Positions 28,299 through 38,297 of a stretch of DNA of 64,000 bases are shown here, one piece after another. The DNA comes from Streptomyces ferrugineus. GTDB lineage: Bacteria > Actinomycetota > Actinomycetes > Streptomycetales > Streptomycetaceae. The position numbers were made by a program, and so were the translations under genes. A model generated the notes under the pieces. It had not been told where the DNA came from and ran no database searches. It was given only the letters and a program-made list of their open reading frames with translations. The stretch lies in NCBI RefSeq assembly GCF_015160855.1, contig NZ_CP063373.1:9399001-9463000 (forward strand), written 5' to 3'. How positions within the stretch are numbered: the first letter of the stretch is position 1; each line of letters opens with the position of its first letter.

Positions 28299-30404
28299 AT
28301 GGCGCCACAGCAGAACGCCGGAGCGGGCGCGGAAGCGGAACTTCCCGAGTACGCCGGTCACTACCGTCTTCAGTCGCGCCTAGGCTCCGGCGGCATGGGC
28401 GTCGTCCATCTGGCCCGGAGCACCTCGGGAATGCAGCTCGCGGTCAAGGTCGTGCATGCCGAGTTCGCCAGGGATCCCGAGTTCAGGGGGCGGTTCCGGC
28501 AGGAGGTCGGGGCGGCGCGCCGGGTCAGCGGGGCGTTCACCGCGCCCGTCGTGGATGCCGATCCGGAGGCCGAACGGCCCTGGATGGCCACGCTGTTCAT
28601 ACCGGGGCCGACGCTCTCCGACCATGTGAAGCGGAACGGGCCGATGGATCCGGCGCAGCTGCGGCGGCTGATGGCCGGGCTGGCGGAAGCGCTGCGGGAC
28701 ATACACCGGGTCGGCGTCGTGCACCGGGACCTCAAGCCGAGCAATGTGCTGCTGGCCGACGACGGGCCGAAGGTCATCGACTTCGGCATCTCTCGGCCAA
28801 AGGACAGCGAACTGCATACCGAGACCGGGAAGTTGATCGGTACGCCGCCGTTCATGGCGCCCGAGCAGTTCCGGCGGCCGCGGGAGGTCGGACCGGCCGC
28901 GGACGTCTTCGCGCTCGGGTCGGTGATGGTGCACGCGGCTACCGGACGAGGGCCCTTCGACTCCGACAGCCCGTACGTCGTCGCCTACCAAGTCGTCCAC
29001 GACGAGCCTGACTTGACGGACGTACCGGCGAACCTCGCTCCGCTGGTCCAGCGGTGTCTGGCCAAGGATCCCGAGGACCGTCCCACGCCGGACGAGCTGA
29101 TGAGGGAGCTGCGGTCGGTCGCGGCCTCGTATGACACGCAGGCGTTCATACCGGCGCAGCGCACGAGGGATGCGCCAAAGCCGGAGCAGAGTCCCTCGGA
29201 GCCACGGCCGACGCCGGTCAGAAGACGCCTTCTCAAGCGGGCAGCCCTGGTGACCGTGGCGCTGGTCCTTCTCGTTGCCGGCGGTGTCGCCGTTGTGCGG
29301 CTGTCGAGCGACGGCAGCGCGACGCATCCGAAGAGGAAGGACGGAGCGCCCTCCGCGTCGGCCGGGTTCACGCCATGGGCCGTCAAGCCGACAGACGAGG
29401 GGAACGCCTTGCCCCGGTGTTCGTACGGGACACGGCGGCTGCTGTGCACACAGCCGGGACTGGTGACCGCGCTCGATCCGGCAGACGGCAGCGTGCTGTG
29501 GCGGCATGCCCTTGCCAAGGGCGACTCCCCTGGCCGACCGCCGACTCTCTCGGGCGGACTGGCGCATGTGCTGACGCACGCGGGCAGGCGTCTGGAAGCG
29601 CTCGACCCCTCGTCGGGTGAAGCACGGTGGAAGCTGGACGTCTCCGCCTACCGAGGGTTCAGGTACGCCGGCGGCAAGCTGCTGCTGATGGGTGCGGACG
29701 GCAGGGTGACCGGCGTCGACAGCGCGTCGGGCGAGAGGAAGTGGGTTCGGCGGATTCCCGGCATGGGCGAGGGGTACGTCGTCTCGTTCCCCGGGAACCC
29801 GTGGGTGTTCGTGGCGAGTACGTCCGCCGACGGGGCCCGTACGCGCGTCACGGCGGTCGATCCGAACGCTGGGGATGTGCGCTGGAGCGCGCACCTCGAC
29901 GGCGCTGTGACACCCGTCGGCGCCACCGACGGCGATGTGTTCTTCCTTTCGGGTGGCGGCGACTACGGCGAGGCGAAGGCCGTGGTCCGCTACACCCCGA
30001 GGTCCGGGGCCACGCGGCGCGTGGCCTTGCCCGTGCCGGTCGTTCAGGCGCAGGCCGGCGTGTACGGAGGTGTGGTCCATCTCCTCGGGGCCGGCGGATC
30101 CCTGGTGGCGGTCGACACACGCGCGGGCAAGCGGCTGTGGTCTCTGGAGACAACCGTGAGCCAGGGTTCCGCACCGGTTTCCGATGGCCGGCGCGTGTAC
30201 CTCACTGCCGCCGATGGGCGGCTGCTCGCCGTCGACGCCGCCAAGGGCGAGTTCGTCGGGCAGACGCCACCACGGCTCAGCGCCAATGCCGCGGAGGCCA
30301 CGACGGCGGTGCCCGCACCCGGAGTGGGCGACGGCCGTGTCTATGCCACCGCCCCCGACGGCACCGTCTTCGCCGTCGACGCCCGCGACCCGTCGGCCTG
30401 GTGA
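28299..30404 (+). CDS. Membrane-anchored Ser/Thr protein kinase with PQQ-type propeller
   Basis: A 701-residue eukaryotic-type kinase. The Gly-rich loop is LGSGGMGVVHLA, Lys50 is in LAVKVV, the catalytic loop is VHRDLKPSNVLL (Asp144), and DFG is at 161-163. A disordered linker follows, then one transmembrane segment at about 314-334 (KRAALVTVALVLLVAGGVAVV). The extracytoplasmic part, about 370-701, has repeats such as VTALDPADGSVLWRH, LEALDPSSGEARWKL and VTGVDSASGERKW, that is a PQQ-like beta-propeller, as in AfsK. It probably senses an external ligand or binds wall material. It is divergent from the SH3 genes. Confidence 0.94.
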   Translation: MAPQQNAGAGAEAELPEYAGHYRLQSRLGSGGMGVVHLARSTSGMQLAVKVVHAEFARDPEFRGRFRQEVGAARRVSGAFTAPVVDADPEAERPWMATLFIPGPTLSDHVKRNGPMDPAQLRRLMAGLAEALRDIHRVGVVHRDLKPSNVLLADDGPKVIDFGISRPKDSELHTETGKLIGTPPFMAPEQFRRPREVGPAADVFALGSVMVHAATGRGPFDSDSPYVVAYQVVHDEPDLTDVPANLAPLVQRCLAKDPEDRPTPDELMRELRSVAASYDTQAFIPAQRTRDAPKPEQSPSEPRPTPVRRRLLKRAALVTVALVLLVAGGVAVVRLSSDGSATHPKRKDGAPSASAGFTPWAVKPTDEGNALPRCSYGTRRLLCTQPGLVTALDPADGSVLWRHALAKGDSPGRPPTLSGGLAHVLTHAGRRLEALDPSSGEARWKLDVSAYRGFRYAGGKLLLMGADGRVTGVDSASGERKWVRRIPGMGEGYVVSFPGNPWVFVASTSADGARTRVTAVDPNAGDVRWSAHLDGAVTPVGATDGDVFFLSGGGDYGEAKAVVRYTPRSGATRRVALPVPVVQAQAGVYGGVVHLLGAGGSLVAVDTRAGKRLWSLETTVSQGSAPVSDGRRVYLTAADGRLLAVDAAKGEFVGQTPPRLSANAAEATTAVPAPGVGDGRVYATAPDGTVFAVDARDPSAW

Positions 30405-30422
30405 TCCAGCCGTCGCCGGGCG

Positions 30423-32276
30423 TCAGCCCAGCTTCGTCACGTCCCGCACCGCGCCCTTGTCCGCGCTGGTCGCCATCGCCGCGTAGGCCCGCAGTGCCGC
30501 CGTCACCTTGCGGTCGCGGTTCTTCGGGGCGTACGCCCCGTTCAACGCCTGCTCACGGCGCGCGAGTTCCGTCTCGTCGACGAGCAACTCGATCGAGCGG
30601 TTCGGGATGTCGATGCGGATCCGGTCGCCGTCCTCGACCAGGGCGATCGTGCCGCCGGACGCGGCCTCCGGGGAGGCGTGGCCGATGGACAGGCCCGAGG
30701 TGCCGCCGGAGAAGCGGCCGTCGGTGATCAGGGCGCAGGTCTTGCCGAGGCCGCGGCCCTTGAGGAAGGACGTCGGGTAGAGCATCTCCTGCATGCCGGG
30801 GCCGCCCTTGGGGCCCTCGTAGCGGATGACGACGACGTCGCCGTCGGTCACCTGCTTGTTGAGGATCTTCTCGACGGCCTCTTCCTGGGACTCGCAGACG
30901 ACCGCCGGGCCCTCGAAGGTCCAGATGGACTCGTCCACGCCCGCCGTCTTCACCACGCAGCCGTCGACGGCCAGGTTGCCCTTGAGGACCGCGAGGCCGC
31001 CGTCCTTGGAGTAGGCGTGCTCGACGCTGCGGATGCAGCCGCCCTCGGCGTCCTCGTCGAGGGCCTCCCAGCGCTCGGACTGCGAGAAGGCCTCCGCCGA
31101 CCGGACGCAGCCGGGGGCCGCGTGCCACAGTTCGACGGCCGCCGCCGAGGGCGAGCCGCCGCGCACGTCCCAGGTCTTCAGCCAGTCCGACAGGGAGGGG
31201 CTGTGGACGGCGTGCACGTCCTCGTTGAGCAGTCCGGCGCGGTGCAGTTCGCCGAGCAGGGCCGGGATGCCGCCGGCGCGGTGCACGTCCTCCATGTAGT
31301 ACGTGCGGTCCTTGGCGACGTTGGGCGCGACCTTCGCCAGGCAGGGGACGCGGCGGCTGACGGCGTCGATCTGCTCCAGGCCGAACGGGATCTCCGCCTC
31401 CTGGGCGGCCGCCAGCAGGTGCAGGATCGTGTTGGTCGAGCCGCCCATGGCGATGTCGAGGGCCATGGCGTTCTCGAACGCCGCGAAGGTGGCGACGGAG
31501 CGCGGCAGGACCGTGTCGTCGTCCTGCTCGTAGTAGCGGCGCGTGATGTCCATGACCGTGCGCGCGGCGTCGACGTAGAGCTGTTTGCGGGCCGTGTGGG
31601 TGGCCAGCACCGAGCCGTTGCCGGGCAGGGACAGACCGATGGCCTCGGTCAGGCAGTTCATCGAGTTGGCGGTGAACATGCCGGAACAGGAGCCGCAGGT
31701 CGGACAGGCGTTCTCCTCGATACGGAGGATGTCCTCGTCCGAGATCTTGTCGTTCACGGCGTCGGAGATCGCGTCGACCAGGTCGAGGGTGCGGACCGTG
31801 CCGTCGACCAGCGTGGCCCGGCCGGACTCCATGGGGCCGCCGGAGACGAAGACCGTCGGGATGTTCAGGCGCAGGGCCGCGTTCAGCATCCCCGGGGTGA
31901 TCTTGTCGCAGTTGGAGATGCAGATCAGGGCGTCGGCGCAGTGGGCCTCGACCATGTACTCCACGCTGTCCGCGATGAGGTCGCGGGAGGGGAGCGAGTA
32001 CAGCATGCCGCCGTGGCCCATCGCGATGCCGTCGTCCACCGCGATCGTGTTGAACTCGCGCGGGATGCCGCCGGCCTCCGTGATCGCCTCGCTGACGATC
32101 CGGCCGACGGGCTGGAGGTGGGTGTGGCCGGGCACGAACTCGGTGAAGGAGTTCGCCACCGCGATGATCGGCTTCCGGCCGATGTCCGCACCGGGTACAC
32201 CGGAGGCGCGCATAAGGGCGCGGGCGCCCGCCATGTTGCGGCCGTGGGTGACTGTGCGGGACCTCAGCTCGGGCAT
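30423..32276 (-). CDS. ilvD: Dihydroxy-acid dehydratase
   Basis: Fe-S dehydratase of branched-chain amino acid synthesis, 617 residues as usual. The cluster-binding Cys occur in [10 protein letters not shown] and [37 protein letters not shown] is the C-terminal signature. The start is ATG 32276 with AAGGAG upstream; the reading frame could extend to 32294 but has no support. The 129-nt gap to the downstream tetR-type gene shows no leader peptide or T-box. Confidence 0.96.
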   Translation of the reverse strand: MPELRSRTVTHGRNMAGARALMRASGVPGADIGRKPIIAVANSFTEFVPGHTHLQPVGRIVSEAITEAGGIPREFNTIAVDDGIAMGHGGMLYSLPSRDLIADSVEYMVEAHCADALICISNCDKITPGMLNAALRLNIPTVFVSGGPMESGRATLVDGTVRTLDLVDAISDAVNDKISDEDILRIEENACPTCGSCSGMFTANSMNCLTEAIGLSLPGNGSVLATHTARKQLYVDAARTVMDITRRYYEQDDDTVLPRSVATFAAFENAMALDIAMGGSTNTILHLLAAAQEAEIPFGLEQIDAVSRRVPCLAKVAPNVAKDRTYYMEDVHRAGGIPALLGELHRAGLLNEDVHAVHSPSLSDWLKTWDVRGGSPSAAAVELWHAAPGCVRSAEAFSQSERWEALDEDAEGGCIRSVEHAYSKDGGLAVLKGNLAVDGCVVKTAGVDESIWTFEGPAVVCESQEEAVEKILNKQVTDGDVVVIRYEGPKGGPGMQEMLYPTSFLKGRGLGKTCALITDGRFSGGTSGLSIGHASPEAASGGTIALVEDGDRIRIDIPNRSIELLVDETELARREQALNGAYAPKNRDRKVTAALRAYAAMATSADKGAVRDVTKLG

Positions 32277-32423
32277 CGTCGCTCGCTCCTTCAAGGACTG
32301 CTGGGACTGCAGAGACTGCGATCAGAGACTTCTGACTGCTACTGAGCGTACGCCGGTCATCCAGAGGGCGGGACGAGGTGTCCGGAATGCGGGACGAATG
32401 TCTCGCGGACGGGTAGGCGCATG

Positions 32424-33032
32424 TCACCGCCCGGTGAGATGCCCCTGCACGACGGGCGCCACGCGCGTGATGATCTGCTCGACGTCCGCCGAGGCGATCG
32501 GCTCGATCTTGATGACGTAGCGCATCATCGCGACGCCCACGAGCTGGGCGGCGGCCAGTTCGGCGCGCAGCTCGGCGTCCGGGGCGTCGAGCTCGCCGGC
32601 GATGCGGCGCATGAGCTGGGCGGTGATCAGCCGCCGGAACACGGAGGCGGCGGCCTCGTTGTTGACCGCCGACCGGACGATCGCGAGCAGCGGCTTGCGG
32701 GTCACGGGGTTCTCCCAGAGCCCGAAGATGACGCGGGTCATGCGCTCGCCGACGTTGTCGAGAGGCCCTTCCAGGACCGCGTCCCGCACCTTCAGGGCGG
32801 GCGCGAAGGCGACCTCCACGGCCGCCTCGAAGACCTGCTCCTTGGTGCCGAAGTAGTGGTGCACGAGGGCCGAGTCCACGCCGGCCGACTTGGCGATGCC
32901 GCGCACGGACGTCTTGTCGTAGCCGCGCTCGGAGAACTCCTCGCGGGCGGCGTCGAGGATGCGGTCGCGGGTGCCGGCGGATTCCGTACGCGGGGGGCGG
33001 CCCCGGCGCCGGCCGGCGGAAGTGTCGGTCAC
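32424..33032 (-). CDS. TetR family transcriptional regulator
   Basis: A 202-residue regulator. The N-terminal HTH is [46 protein letters not shown], followed by a ligand-binding helix bundle with a TetR_C-like [13 protein letters not shown] region. It begins at GTG 33032, overlapping the stop of the upstream isomerase gene (GTGA), so the two are translationally coupled. It probably controls that operon or the neighbouring ilvD; neither target is shown. Confidence 0.9.
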   Translation of the reverse strand: MTDTSAGRRRGRPPRTESAGTRDRILDAAREEFSERGYDKTSVRGIAKSAGVDSALVHHYFGTKEQVFEAAVEVAFAPALKVRDAVLEGPLDNVGERMTRVIFGLWENPVTRKPLLAIVRSAVNNEAAASVFRRLITAQLMRRIAGELDAPDAELRAELAAAQLVGVAMMRYVIKIEPIASADVEQIITRVAPVVQGHLTGR

Positions 33033-33853
33033 GGCCGGGGCACCTTGACCGCCGAGGCCAGATGGAGCCGCGTGAAGGCGAGCGCCTCGGCGAGGTCGGC
33101 CTCGCGTTCGACGCTGGACATCGCGCGGCGGGTGTTGACCTCGATGACGACATGCCCGTCGAAGCCGCTCAGGGCGAGCCGCTCCAGCACCTCGGCGCAG
33201 GGCTGGGTGCCGCGGCCGGGGACGAGGTGCTCGTCCTTGGCCGACCCCCTGCCGTCCGCGAGGTGGACGTGCCCCAGCCGGTCCCCCATGCGGTCGATCA
33301 TGTGCAGCGCATCGGTGCGGGCGGTCGCCGCATGGCTGAGATCGATCGTGAAGTGCCGGTAGTCGTCCTTCGTCACGTCCCAGTCGGGGGCGTAGGCGAG
33401 CATCTCGCGGTCGCGGTAGCGCCAGGGGTACATGTTCTCGACGGCGAACCGCACATCCGTCTCGTTCGCCATCCGCCAGATGCCGGCGACGAAGTCCCGG
33501 GCGTACTGGCGCTGCCAGCGGAACGGCGGGTGCACCACGACCGTGGAGGCCCCCAGCTTCTCGGCGGCGGCCTGGGCGCGCTGGAGCTTGGTCCACGGGT
33601 CCGTCGACCAGACGCGCTGCGTGATCAGCAGACAGGGGGCGTGGATGGCGAGGATCGGGATGCGGTGGTAGTCGCTCAGCCGCCGCAGTGCCTCCATGTC
33701 CTGGCTGACCGGGTCGGTCCACACCATGACCTCGACACCGTCGTACCCGAGGCGCGCGGCGATCTCGAAGGCCGTCGCCGTCGACTCCGGATAGACGGAG
33801 GCCGTCGACAGGGCGACCTTCGCATCCGGGATGCGCACCACTGGTTCTGCCAC
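33029..33853 (-). CDS. Sugar phosphate isomerase/epimerase (xylose isomerase-like TIM barrel)
   Basis: A 274-residue TIM-barrel protein of the AP endonuclease 2/xylose isomerase-like superfamily. Metal-binding candidates are in [28 protein letters not shown] and VIEVNTRRA, with [20 protein letters not shown] providing a conserved His and acidic residues. The start is GTG 33853 ([12 protein letters not shown]). The substrate is unknown; it is coupled to the TetR gene downstream. Confidence 0.88.
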   Translation of the reverse strand: MAEPVVRIPDAKVALSTASVYPESTATAFEIAARLGYDGVEVMVWTDPVSQDMEALRRLSDYHRIPILAIHAPCLLITQRVWSTDPWTKLQRAQAAAEKLGASTVVVHPPFRWQRQYARDFVAGIWRMANETDVRFAVENMYPWRYRDREMLAYAPDWDVTKDDYRHFTIDLSHAATARTDALHMIDRMGDRLGHVHLADGRGSAKDEHLVPGRGTQPCAEVLERLALSGFDGHVVIEVNTRRAMSSVEREADLAEALAFTRLHLASAVKVPRP

Positions 33854-34083
33854 GAGGGACAGGGTACGGGGCGGTAGGGAGGGCGGGGGAACCGATGCCG
33901 GTACGGCGGCCGGGAGCGCTCGGTATCGGCCAGGTGTGCGAGCTGGGCGGATGCCGGGTGGGGCGGGTGCGGGCGTGTGGTGGGGTTCACGTGGGTGCGG
34001 GGCCGGAACCGCCGCGGGTCCGCTGCGCTGAGCCGCGGGACCGTGTGTCGCCGGCGTGTGGGCCCGACCGCCGGAGGCAACCG

Positions 34084-35016
34084 TCACTCCACCGTCAGCT
34101 GGTCCAGCTTCCGCAGGATCACGCCCTCCCGCAGGGCCCACGGACACACCTCCAGCGTCTCCACGCCGAACAGGTCCATCGCCCCCTCGGCCACGAGCGC
34201 CCCGGCCAGCAGCTGTCCCGCGCGCCCCTCCGAGACCCCGGGCAGTTCCGCACGCTGCGCCGCGGTCATGCCGGCCAGCCGCGGGACCCAGGCCTCCAGG
34301 GACTCCCGCTTGAGCTCGCGCTGGGTGTACAGGCCCTCCGCCGAGCGTGCCGCGCCGGCGATCCGGGCGAGCTGCTTGAACGTCTTCGACGTGGCCACGA
34401 CGTGATCAGGCGTCCCGCGCCGGCTGAATTCGCCGACCGTGCGCGCGATCTGCGCCCGGACGTGCCGCCGTAGCGCCCTGACGTCCTCGGGCTCCGGCGG
34501 GTCCCCCGGCAGCCACCCGGCCGTGAGCCGTCCCGCGCCCAGCGGCAGCGACACCGCGGCGTCCGGCTCCTCGTCGATGCCGTACGCGATCTCCAGGGAC
34601 CCGCCCCCGATGTCCAGCACCAGCAGCTTCCCGGCCGACCATCCGAACCACCGCCGGGCCGCCAGGAAGGTCAGCCGCGCCTCGTCCTCGCCGGTGAGTA
34701 CCTGCAGCTCGACGCCGGTCTCGCCCTTCACCCGGGCCAGCACGTCATCGGCGTTGCTCGCCTCGCGCACCGCGGATGTCGCGAACGGCAGCACTTCCTC
34801 GACGCCCTTGTCCTCGGCGGCCTGCAACGCCTCCAGGACGACGCCTATCAGCCGGTCGACGCCCTCGGGACCGATGGCCCCGCTGTCGTCGAGAAGTTGG
34901 GCGAGGCGCAGTTCCGCCTTGTGCGAGTGCGCGGGCAGCGGGCGCGCGCCAGGGTGTGCATCCACCACCAGCAGATGCACCGTGTTGGATCCCACGTCCA
35001 GGACACCGAGTCTCAT
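34084..35016 (-). CDS. Ppx/GppA phosphatase family protein
   Basis: A 310-residue exopolyphosphatase or guanosine pentaphosphate phosphohydrolase of the actin-like ASKHA fold. Motifs are [17 protein letters not shown] (phosphate 1), [19 protein letters not shown], and [16 protein letters not shown] (phosphate 2). The protein is shorter than E. coli Ppx (513 aa), consistent with the short actinobacterial type. ATG 35016 is the true start; the upstream extension is non-homologous. In this family polyphosphate or (p)ppGpp is hydrolysed; which is not determinable here. Confidence 0.92.
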   Translation of the reverse strand: MRLGVLDVGSNTVHLLVVDAHPGARPLPAHSHKAELRLAQLLDDSGAIGPEGVDRLIGVVLEALQAAEDKGVEEVLPFATSAVREASNADDVLARVKGETGVELQVLTGEDEARLTFLAARRWFGWSAGKLLVLDIGGGSLEIAYGIDEEPDAAVSLPLGAGRLTAGWLPGDPPEPEDVRALRRHVRAQIARTVGEFSRRGTPDHVVATSKTFKQLARIAGAARSAEGLYTQRELKRESLEAWVPRLAGMTAAQRAELPGVSEGRAGQLLAGALVAEGAMDLFGVETLEVCPWALREGVILRKLDQLTVE

Positions 35017-35090
35017 GTACGGAACGCTACTGCCACCTGGGCGCTCCTCCGTCCTCGAAGTCGCAGGTACGGACGCCGTACCCTGGTCCC

Positions 35091-35951
35091 GTGCCAAAGA
35101 CGAAAAAGGCGAAGAACGACAAGGCGGCCAAATCCGGCAAGGGTTCTTCGCAGGCAAAGGCAGCCATGAAGTCGAAGAGGTCCAAGAAGGGCTCCATGGA
35201 ACCGGACGAGAAGGGACTCGACTTCGCCCGCGCATGGGTGGAGTTCCCTGATCCGGCGGACGACGAGCAGGTCTTCCGCTGCGATCTGACATGGCTGACC
35301 TCCCGCTGGAACTGCATCTTCGGCAGCGGCTGCCAGGGCATCCAGGCGGGCCGCGCGGACGACGGCTGCTGCACGCTGGGCGCCCACTTCTCCGATGAGG
35401 ACGACGAGAAACGCGTCGCCGAACATGTGGCGAGACTCACGCCGGAGATCTGGCAGCACCACGCCGAGGGCATGGAGCACGGCTGGATCTCGGAGGACGA
35501 GGACGGCGACCGCCAGACCCGCCCCTTCCAGGGCTCCTGCATCTTCCAGAACCGCCCCGGCTTCCCGGGCGGCGCGGGCTGCTCGCTGCACATCCTCGCC
35601 CTGAAGGAGGGCCGCGAGCCGCTGGAGACCAAGCCGGACGTCTGCTGGCAGCTTCCGGTCCGGCGGACGTACGACTGGATCGACCGGCCCGACGACACCC
35701 GGGTGCTCCAGGTGTCGATCGGCGAGTACGACCGCCGCGGCTGGGGCCCGGGCGGCCACGACCTGCACTGGTGGTGCACCTCGGCGACCTCGGCGCACGG
35801 CGCGGGCGACCCGGTGTACGTGTCCTACCGGGCGGAGCTGACCGAACTGATGGGCAAGGCGGGCTACGACCGACTGGTCGAGCTGTGCGAGGAGCGCCTG
35901 GCGTCCCAGCTGCCCCTGCTGGCACCGCATCCGGCGGATCCCGGCGACTGA
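35091..35951 (+). CDS. Conserved cysteine-rich protein (YkgJ/DUF3109-like)
   Basis: A 286-residue protein with a Lys-rich N-terminal tail (about 1-35) and a domain holding eight Cys at about 64, 75, 81, 93, 94, 150, 164 and 185. The [22 protein letters not shown] and GAGCSLHIL segments are arranged like the Zn/Fe-chelating Cys cluster family (YkgJ/DUF3109). It has no signal peptide or membrane segment. Start is GTG 35091, which follows a TACCCT -10-like element closely and could be a leaderless transcript. Divergent from the ppx/gppA gene. Function unknown. Confidence 0.82.
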   Translation: MPKTKKAKNDKAAKSGKGSSQAKAAMKSKRSKKGSMEPDEKGLDFARAWVEFPDPADDEQVFRCDLTWLTSRWNCIFGSGCQGIQAGRADDGCCTLGAHFSDEDDEKRVAEHVARLTPEIWQHHAEGMEHGWISEDEDGDRQTRPFQGSCIFQNRPGFPGGAGCSLHILALKEGREPLETKPDVCWQLPVRRTYDWIDRPDDTRVLQVSIGEYDRRGWGPGGHDLHWWCTSATSAHGAGDPVYVSYRAELTELMGKAGYDRLVELCEERLASQLPLLAPHPADPGD

Positions 35952-35999
35952 TCGGCGCCGGGGAGACGGGGTGCGTTCCTGGTCGCGTTCCCGCGCCCG

Positions 36000-36318
36000 C
36001 CGCGGAGCGGCCATGGGCCGGTGCGGGAGCGGGAGATGGGCGGTGCGGGAGCGGCCGCGGGCTGATGCGGAAGCGGCAGGTGGACGGCGCGGGAGCGGCC
36101 ACGGGCCGGTGCGGAAGCGGCAGGTGGACGGCACGGCAGCGACCACGGGCCGGTGCGGAAGCGGCAGGTGGACGGCACGGGAGCAGCCACGGGACGCCGC
36201 AGGAGCCGCCGGCCGACGCGGGAGCTGCCATTGGCCGCCGCAGGAGCAGCCACGGGCCGGTGCGGGAGCCGCTGATAGACGGCACGGCAGCAGCCACGGG
36301 CCGGTGCGGCGGCGGGAG
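36000..36318. repeat. Degenerate tandem repeat array of a ~22/44-bp GC-rich unit
   Basis: Between the Cys-rich protein stop and the BACON gene stop (421 nt with no supportable gene), the sequence repeats. AAGCGGCAGGTGGACGGC starts at 36071, 36115 and 36159, exactly 44 nt apart. CACGGGCCGGTGCGG or close relatives recur at roughly 22- or 44-nt intervals from 36013 to 36300. The most uniform part is 36060-36200. It lies between convergent genes. Copies differ in reading frame, since 44 is not a multiple of 3, so it is not coding. Confidence 0.85.
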
Positions 36319-36372
36319 TGTGTGCCGGGCGGCTTGGGGATGTGCTCTTTCCTTCCTCGGCACCGCTCAGCC

Positions 36373-38136
36373 CTACGACCCCGACGTGCTCGGTTCTCCG
36401 CTTCCGCTGGGCGGTGGTGTCGAGCTCGTCGGGTCGGACGGGCCGGACGACGACGGTTCCGGTGACGTGGGTGGTGGATCGGTGGCCGGTGGGTCGCTCG
36501 GCGTGGGCTCGCTGGGGGTGGGGTCGGACGGTGTCGGATCGGACGGGGTGGGGTCGGGTCCGGAGGACGAGGGCGGTGGGTCGGCGGGGGTACCGGGGGC
36601 CGTCGGCCCGGTGGGGCGGGGGGCCGGAGCGGAGGGGCTCGGGGCGGTGCCGTAGCCCTCGATGGAGACGACGGCGCCGGCCGGTGAGATCGCCACGCGC
36701 GCACTCCAGCGCCCGGACGGCTCGCGCAGCTGATCGACGTACACCTTGATCGTCAACGACTCGCCGGGCGCCAGCGTTCCCGACGACCGGCTCAGATAGA
36801 GCCAGTGCGCCCCGGTGCTCGCCGACCAGCGCACCGGCGTGCGTCCCGTCGCCGTGAGGGTGACGAAGGTGGTGTCGCCGCTGTTGTCGGCCGAGACGTC
36901 GAGCTGCCCGGTGCCTGCCCCCTGCGCGCCGCCGACGCTGACGACCTCCACGAGGACGTCGTCCGTCCCGTGCTCCCCGCTGAAGTGGCCGCCGGGCCGA
37001 GTGCTGGCGTTGCCCGCGTTCTCGTAGCCGCTGCCGGCGGCGTCGCCGTCGAGGGCGCCGGGGCCGTGCGCCTCGCTCGCGGTGGCCGTGCCGCCGTCGA
37101 CGCCGTCGGCGGTCGGGCTGGACCGGTAGGCGGCCCACAGGGCGAGGACCGGGGCGGCGACGACGGTGGCGACGACGGTCGTCGTGACGGCACGCGCGCG
37201 CAGCCGGTCCCTGCGGGCGGCACGGTCCTTCGGGTCCATCGGAAAGCCACGCCGGTCGAAGCGCGGCACGGCGGCGCCACGCGCGCGTGGCTGGTGCGCG
37301 AGGGCCATGTGCAGGGCCGCGCGGGGAGCCTGAAGGATGGGCAGTTCGGCGGGGGTGACGGCCGCGCCTGGCCACCGGCCGGGGATCGCGCGCTCGGCAG
37401 TGCGGCGGCAGCGCGGGCAGTCGTCGACGTGTCGGACCAGCTCGCGGCGCAGGGCCGTGCCGAGCACGACCTGGTTGTCGCCGGTCAGACGGGCGACGCT
37501 CGGACAGGCGCCGGTCTCGACGACGGCGAGGGCCGCGCGGGTGCGCTCGACCTCGCAGGCGGCCGAGGCCAGCAGTTCGCGGGCGGTGGCCAGGTCCAGG
37601 CCGAGGACGGCGGCGACCTCGTTCGCGGCGAGGTGGTGGCGTACGGCGAGTTCGAGGGCCTCGCGCTGCTCCGGGGTGGTGCCGGCGGCCTCCGGCCAGG
37701 CGAGCAGGGCGAGTTCGCGGCGCCGCTGCTCCTGGACGTCGTCGGCTTCCGCCCCGGCGGCCCGCTCCCCCGTCGGCCGCTGCGCGCCGGACCGTGCCGC
37801 ATGGCTGCCCTGACGTTTCTGCTTGGCCTCGGCCAGCTTGCGCAGACACGCCCAGCGGGCCAGCGCGTACAGCCAGGGTCGGCGGTCCGCGGCGGCCTCC
37901 GGGACGCGCTGTCCGCGCCGCTCGGCGAGGGCGAGGACGTCGCCGAGGGCGGCGGTCGCGGCGTCGTGGTCGCACAGGACGGACAGGCAGTAGGTGAACA
38001 ACCCGTCCAGATAAGGCTCGTAGCGCGCGGGCGGCCGCTGCGCCAACGTACGCGCCGCCGCCCGATCACGCGCCTCCCGGTGCGCCCGATGCGCGCCGAC
38101 GGTGCGGGTCGAGGTCTCCGGAGTGCTGCTCGTCAT
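36373..38136 (-). CDS. Fusion of sigma-like, zinc-finger, transmembrane and BACON domains
   Basis: A 587-residue protein of unusual architecture. Residues about 40-205 resemble SigE-type sigma region 2 (YLDGLFTYCLSVLCDHDAATAALGDVL) and region 4 (EQREALELAVRHHLAANEVAAVLG). Residues 236-243 (HVDDCPRC) form an HxxxCxxC zinc-binding site as in anti-sigma factors. One membrane segment follows at about 317-336. The exported part (375-490) is a BACON/immunoglobulin-like domain (LYLSRSSGTLAPGESLTIKVYVDQ), and a Pro/Ser/Thr repeat tail (PTPSDPTPSDP) completes it. It is not a free sigma factor; it may be a membrane-bound regulator. The start at ATG 38136 lacks a clear ribosome-binding site. Confidence 0.82.
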   Translation of the reverse strand: MTSSTPETSTRTVGAHRAHREARDRAAARTLAQRPPARYEPYLDGLFTYCLSVLCDHDAATAALGDVLALAERRGQRVPEAAADRRPWLYALARWACLRKLAEAKQKRQGSHAARSGAQRPTGERAAGAEADDVQEQRRRELALLAWPEAAGTTPEQREALELAVRHHLAANEVAAVLGLDLATARELLASAACEVERTRAALAVVETGACPSVARLTGDNQVVLGTALRRELVRHVDDCPRCRRTAERAIPGRWPGAAVTPAELPILQAPRAALHMALAHQPRARGAAVPRFDRRGFPMDPKDRAARRDRLRARAVTTTVVATVVAAPVLALWAAYRSSPTADGVDGGTATASEAHGPGALDGDAAGSGYENAGNASTRPGGHFSGEHGTDDVLVEVVSVGGAQGAGTGQLDVSADNSGDTTFVTLTATGRTPVRWSASTGAHWLYLSRSSGTLAPGESLTIKVYVDQLREPSGRWSARVAISPAGAVVSIEGYGTAPSPSAPAPRPTGPTAPGTPADPPPSSSGPDPTPSDPTPSDPTPSEPTPSDPPATDPPPTSPEPSSSGPSDPTSSTPPPSGSGEPSTSGS

Positions 38137-38267
38137 TGGTGGACCGTAGGCGGCCCGGACCGGCGCCTTCTGCCTGCTTGAGCAGTTTTAATCCATACGG
38201 GTGAAACGATCCCTCAATGGGGGACAGGAACGCGGGATTCCGTGGCTTGTCCATGACGAGCCCGGGG

Positions 38268-38290
38268 TTGTCAGTGGCCTCGGCTACGGT
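38268..38290 (+). promoter_or_regulatory. RecA-independent DNA-damage promoter (RecA-NDp/PafBC type) of radA
   Basis: TTGTCAGTG (38268-38276), N8, TACGGT (38285-38290). This matches the mycobacterial RecA-NDp consensus TTGTCRGTG-N8-TANNNT exactly, including the spacing. The -10 ends 7 nt before the radA ATG, so the transcript probably begins at or near the start codon. The regulator would be a PafBC-type activator, not encoded in the window. Confidence 0.88.
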
Positions 38291-38297
38291 TCCTCAC

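Noticed and set aside
32277..32423. Attenuator or T-box in front of ilvD
   Set aside because: The leader upstream of ilvD shows no branched-chain-rich peptide and no T-box motif.
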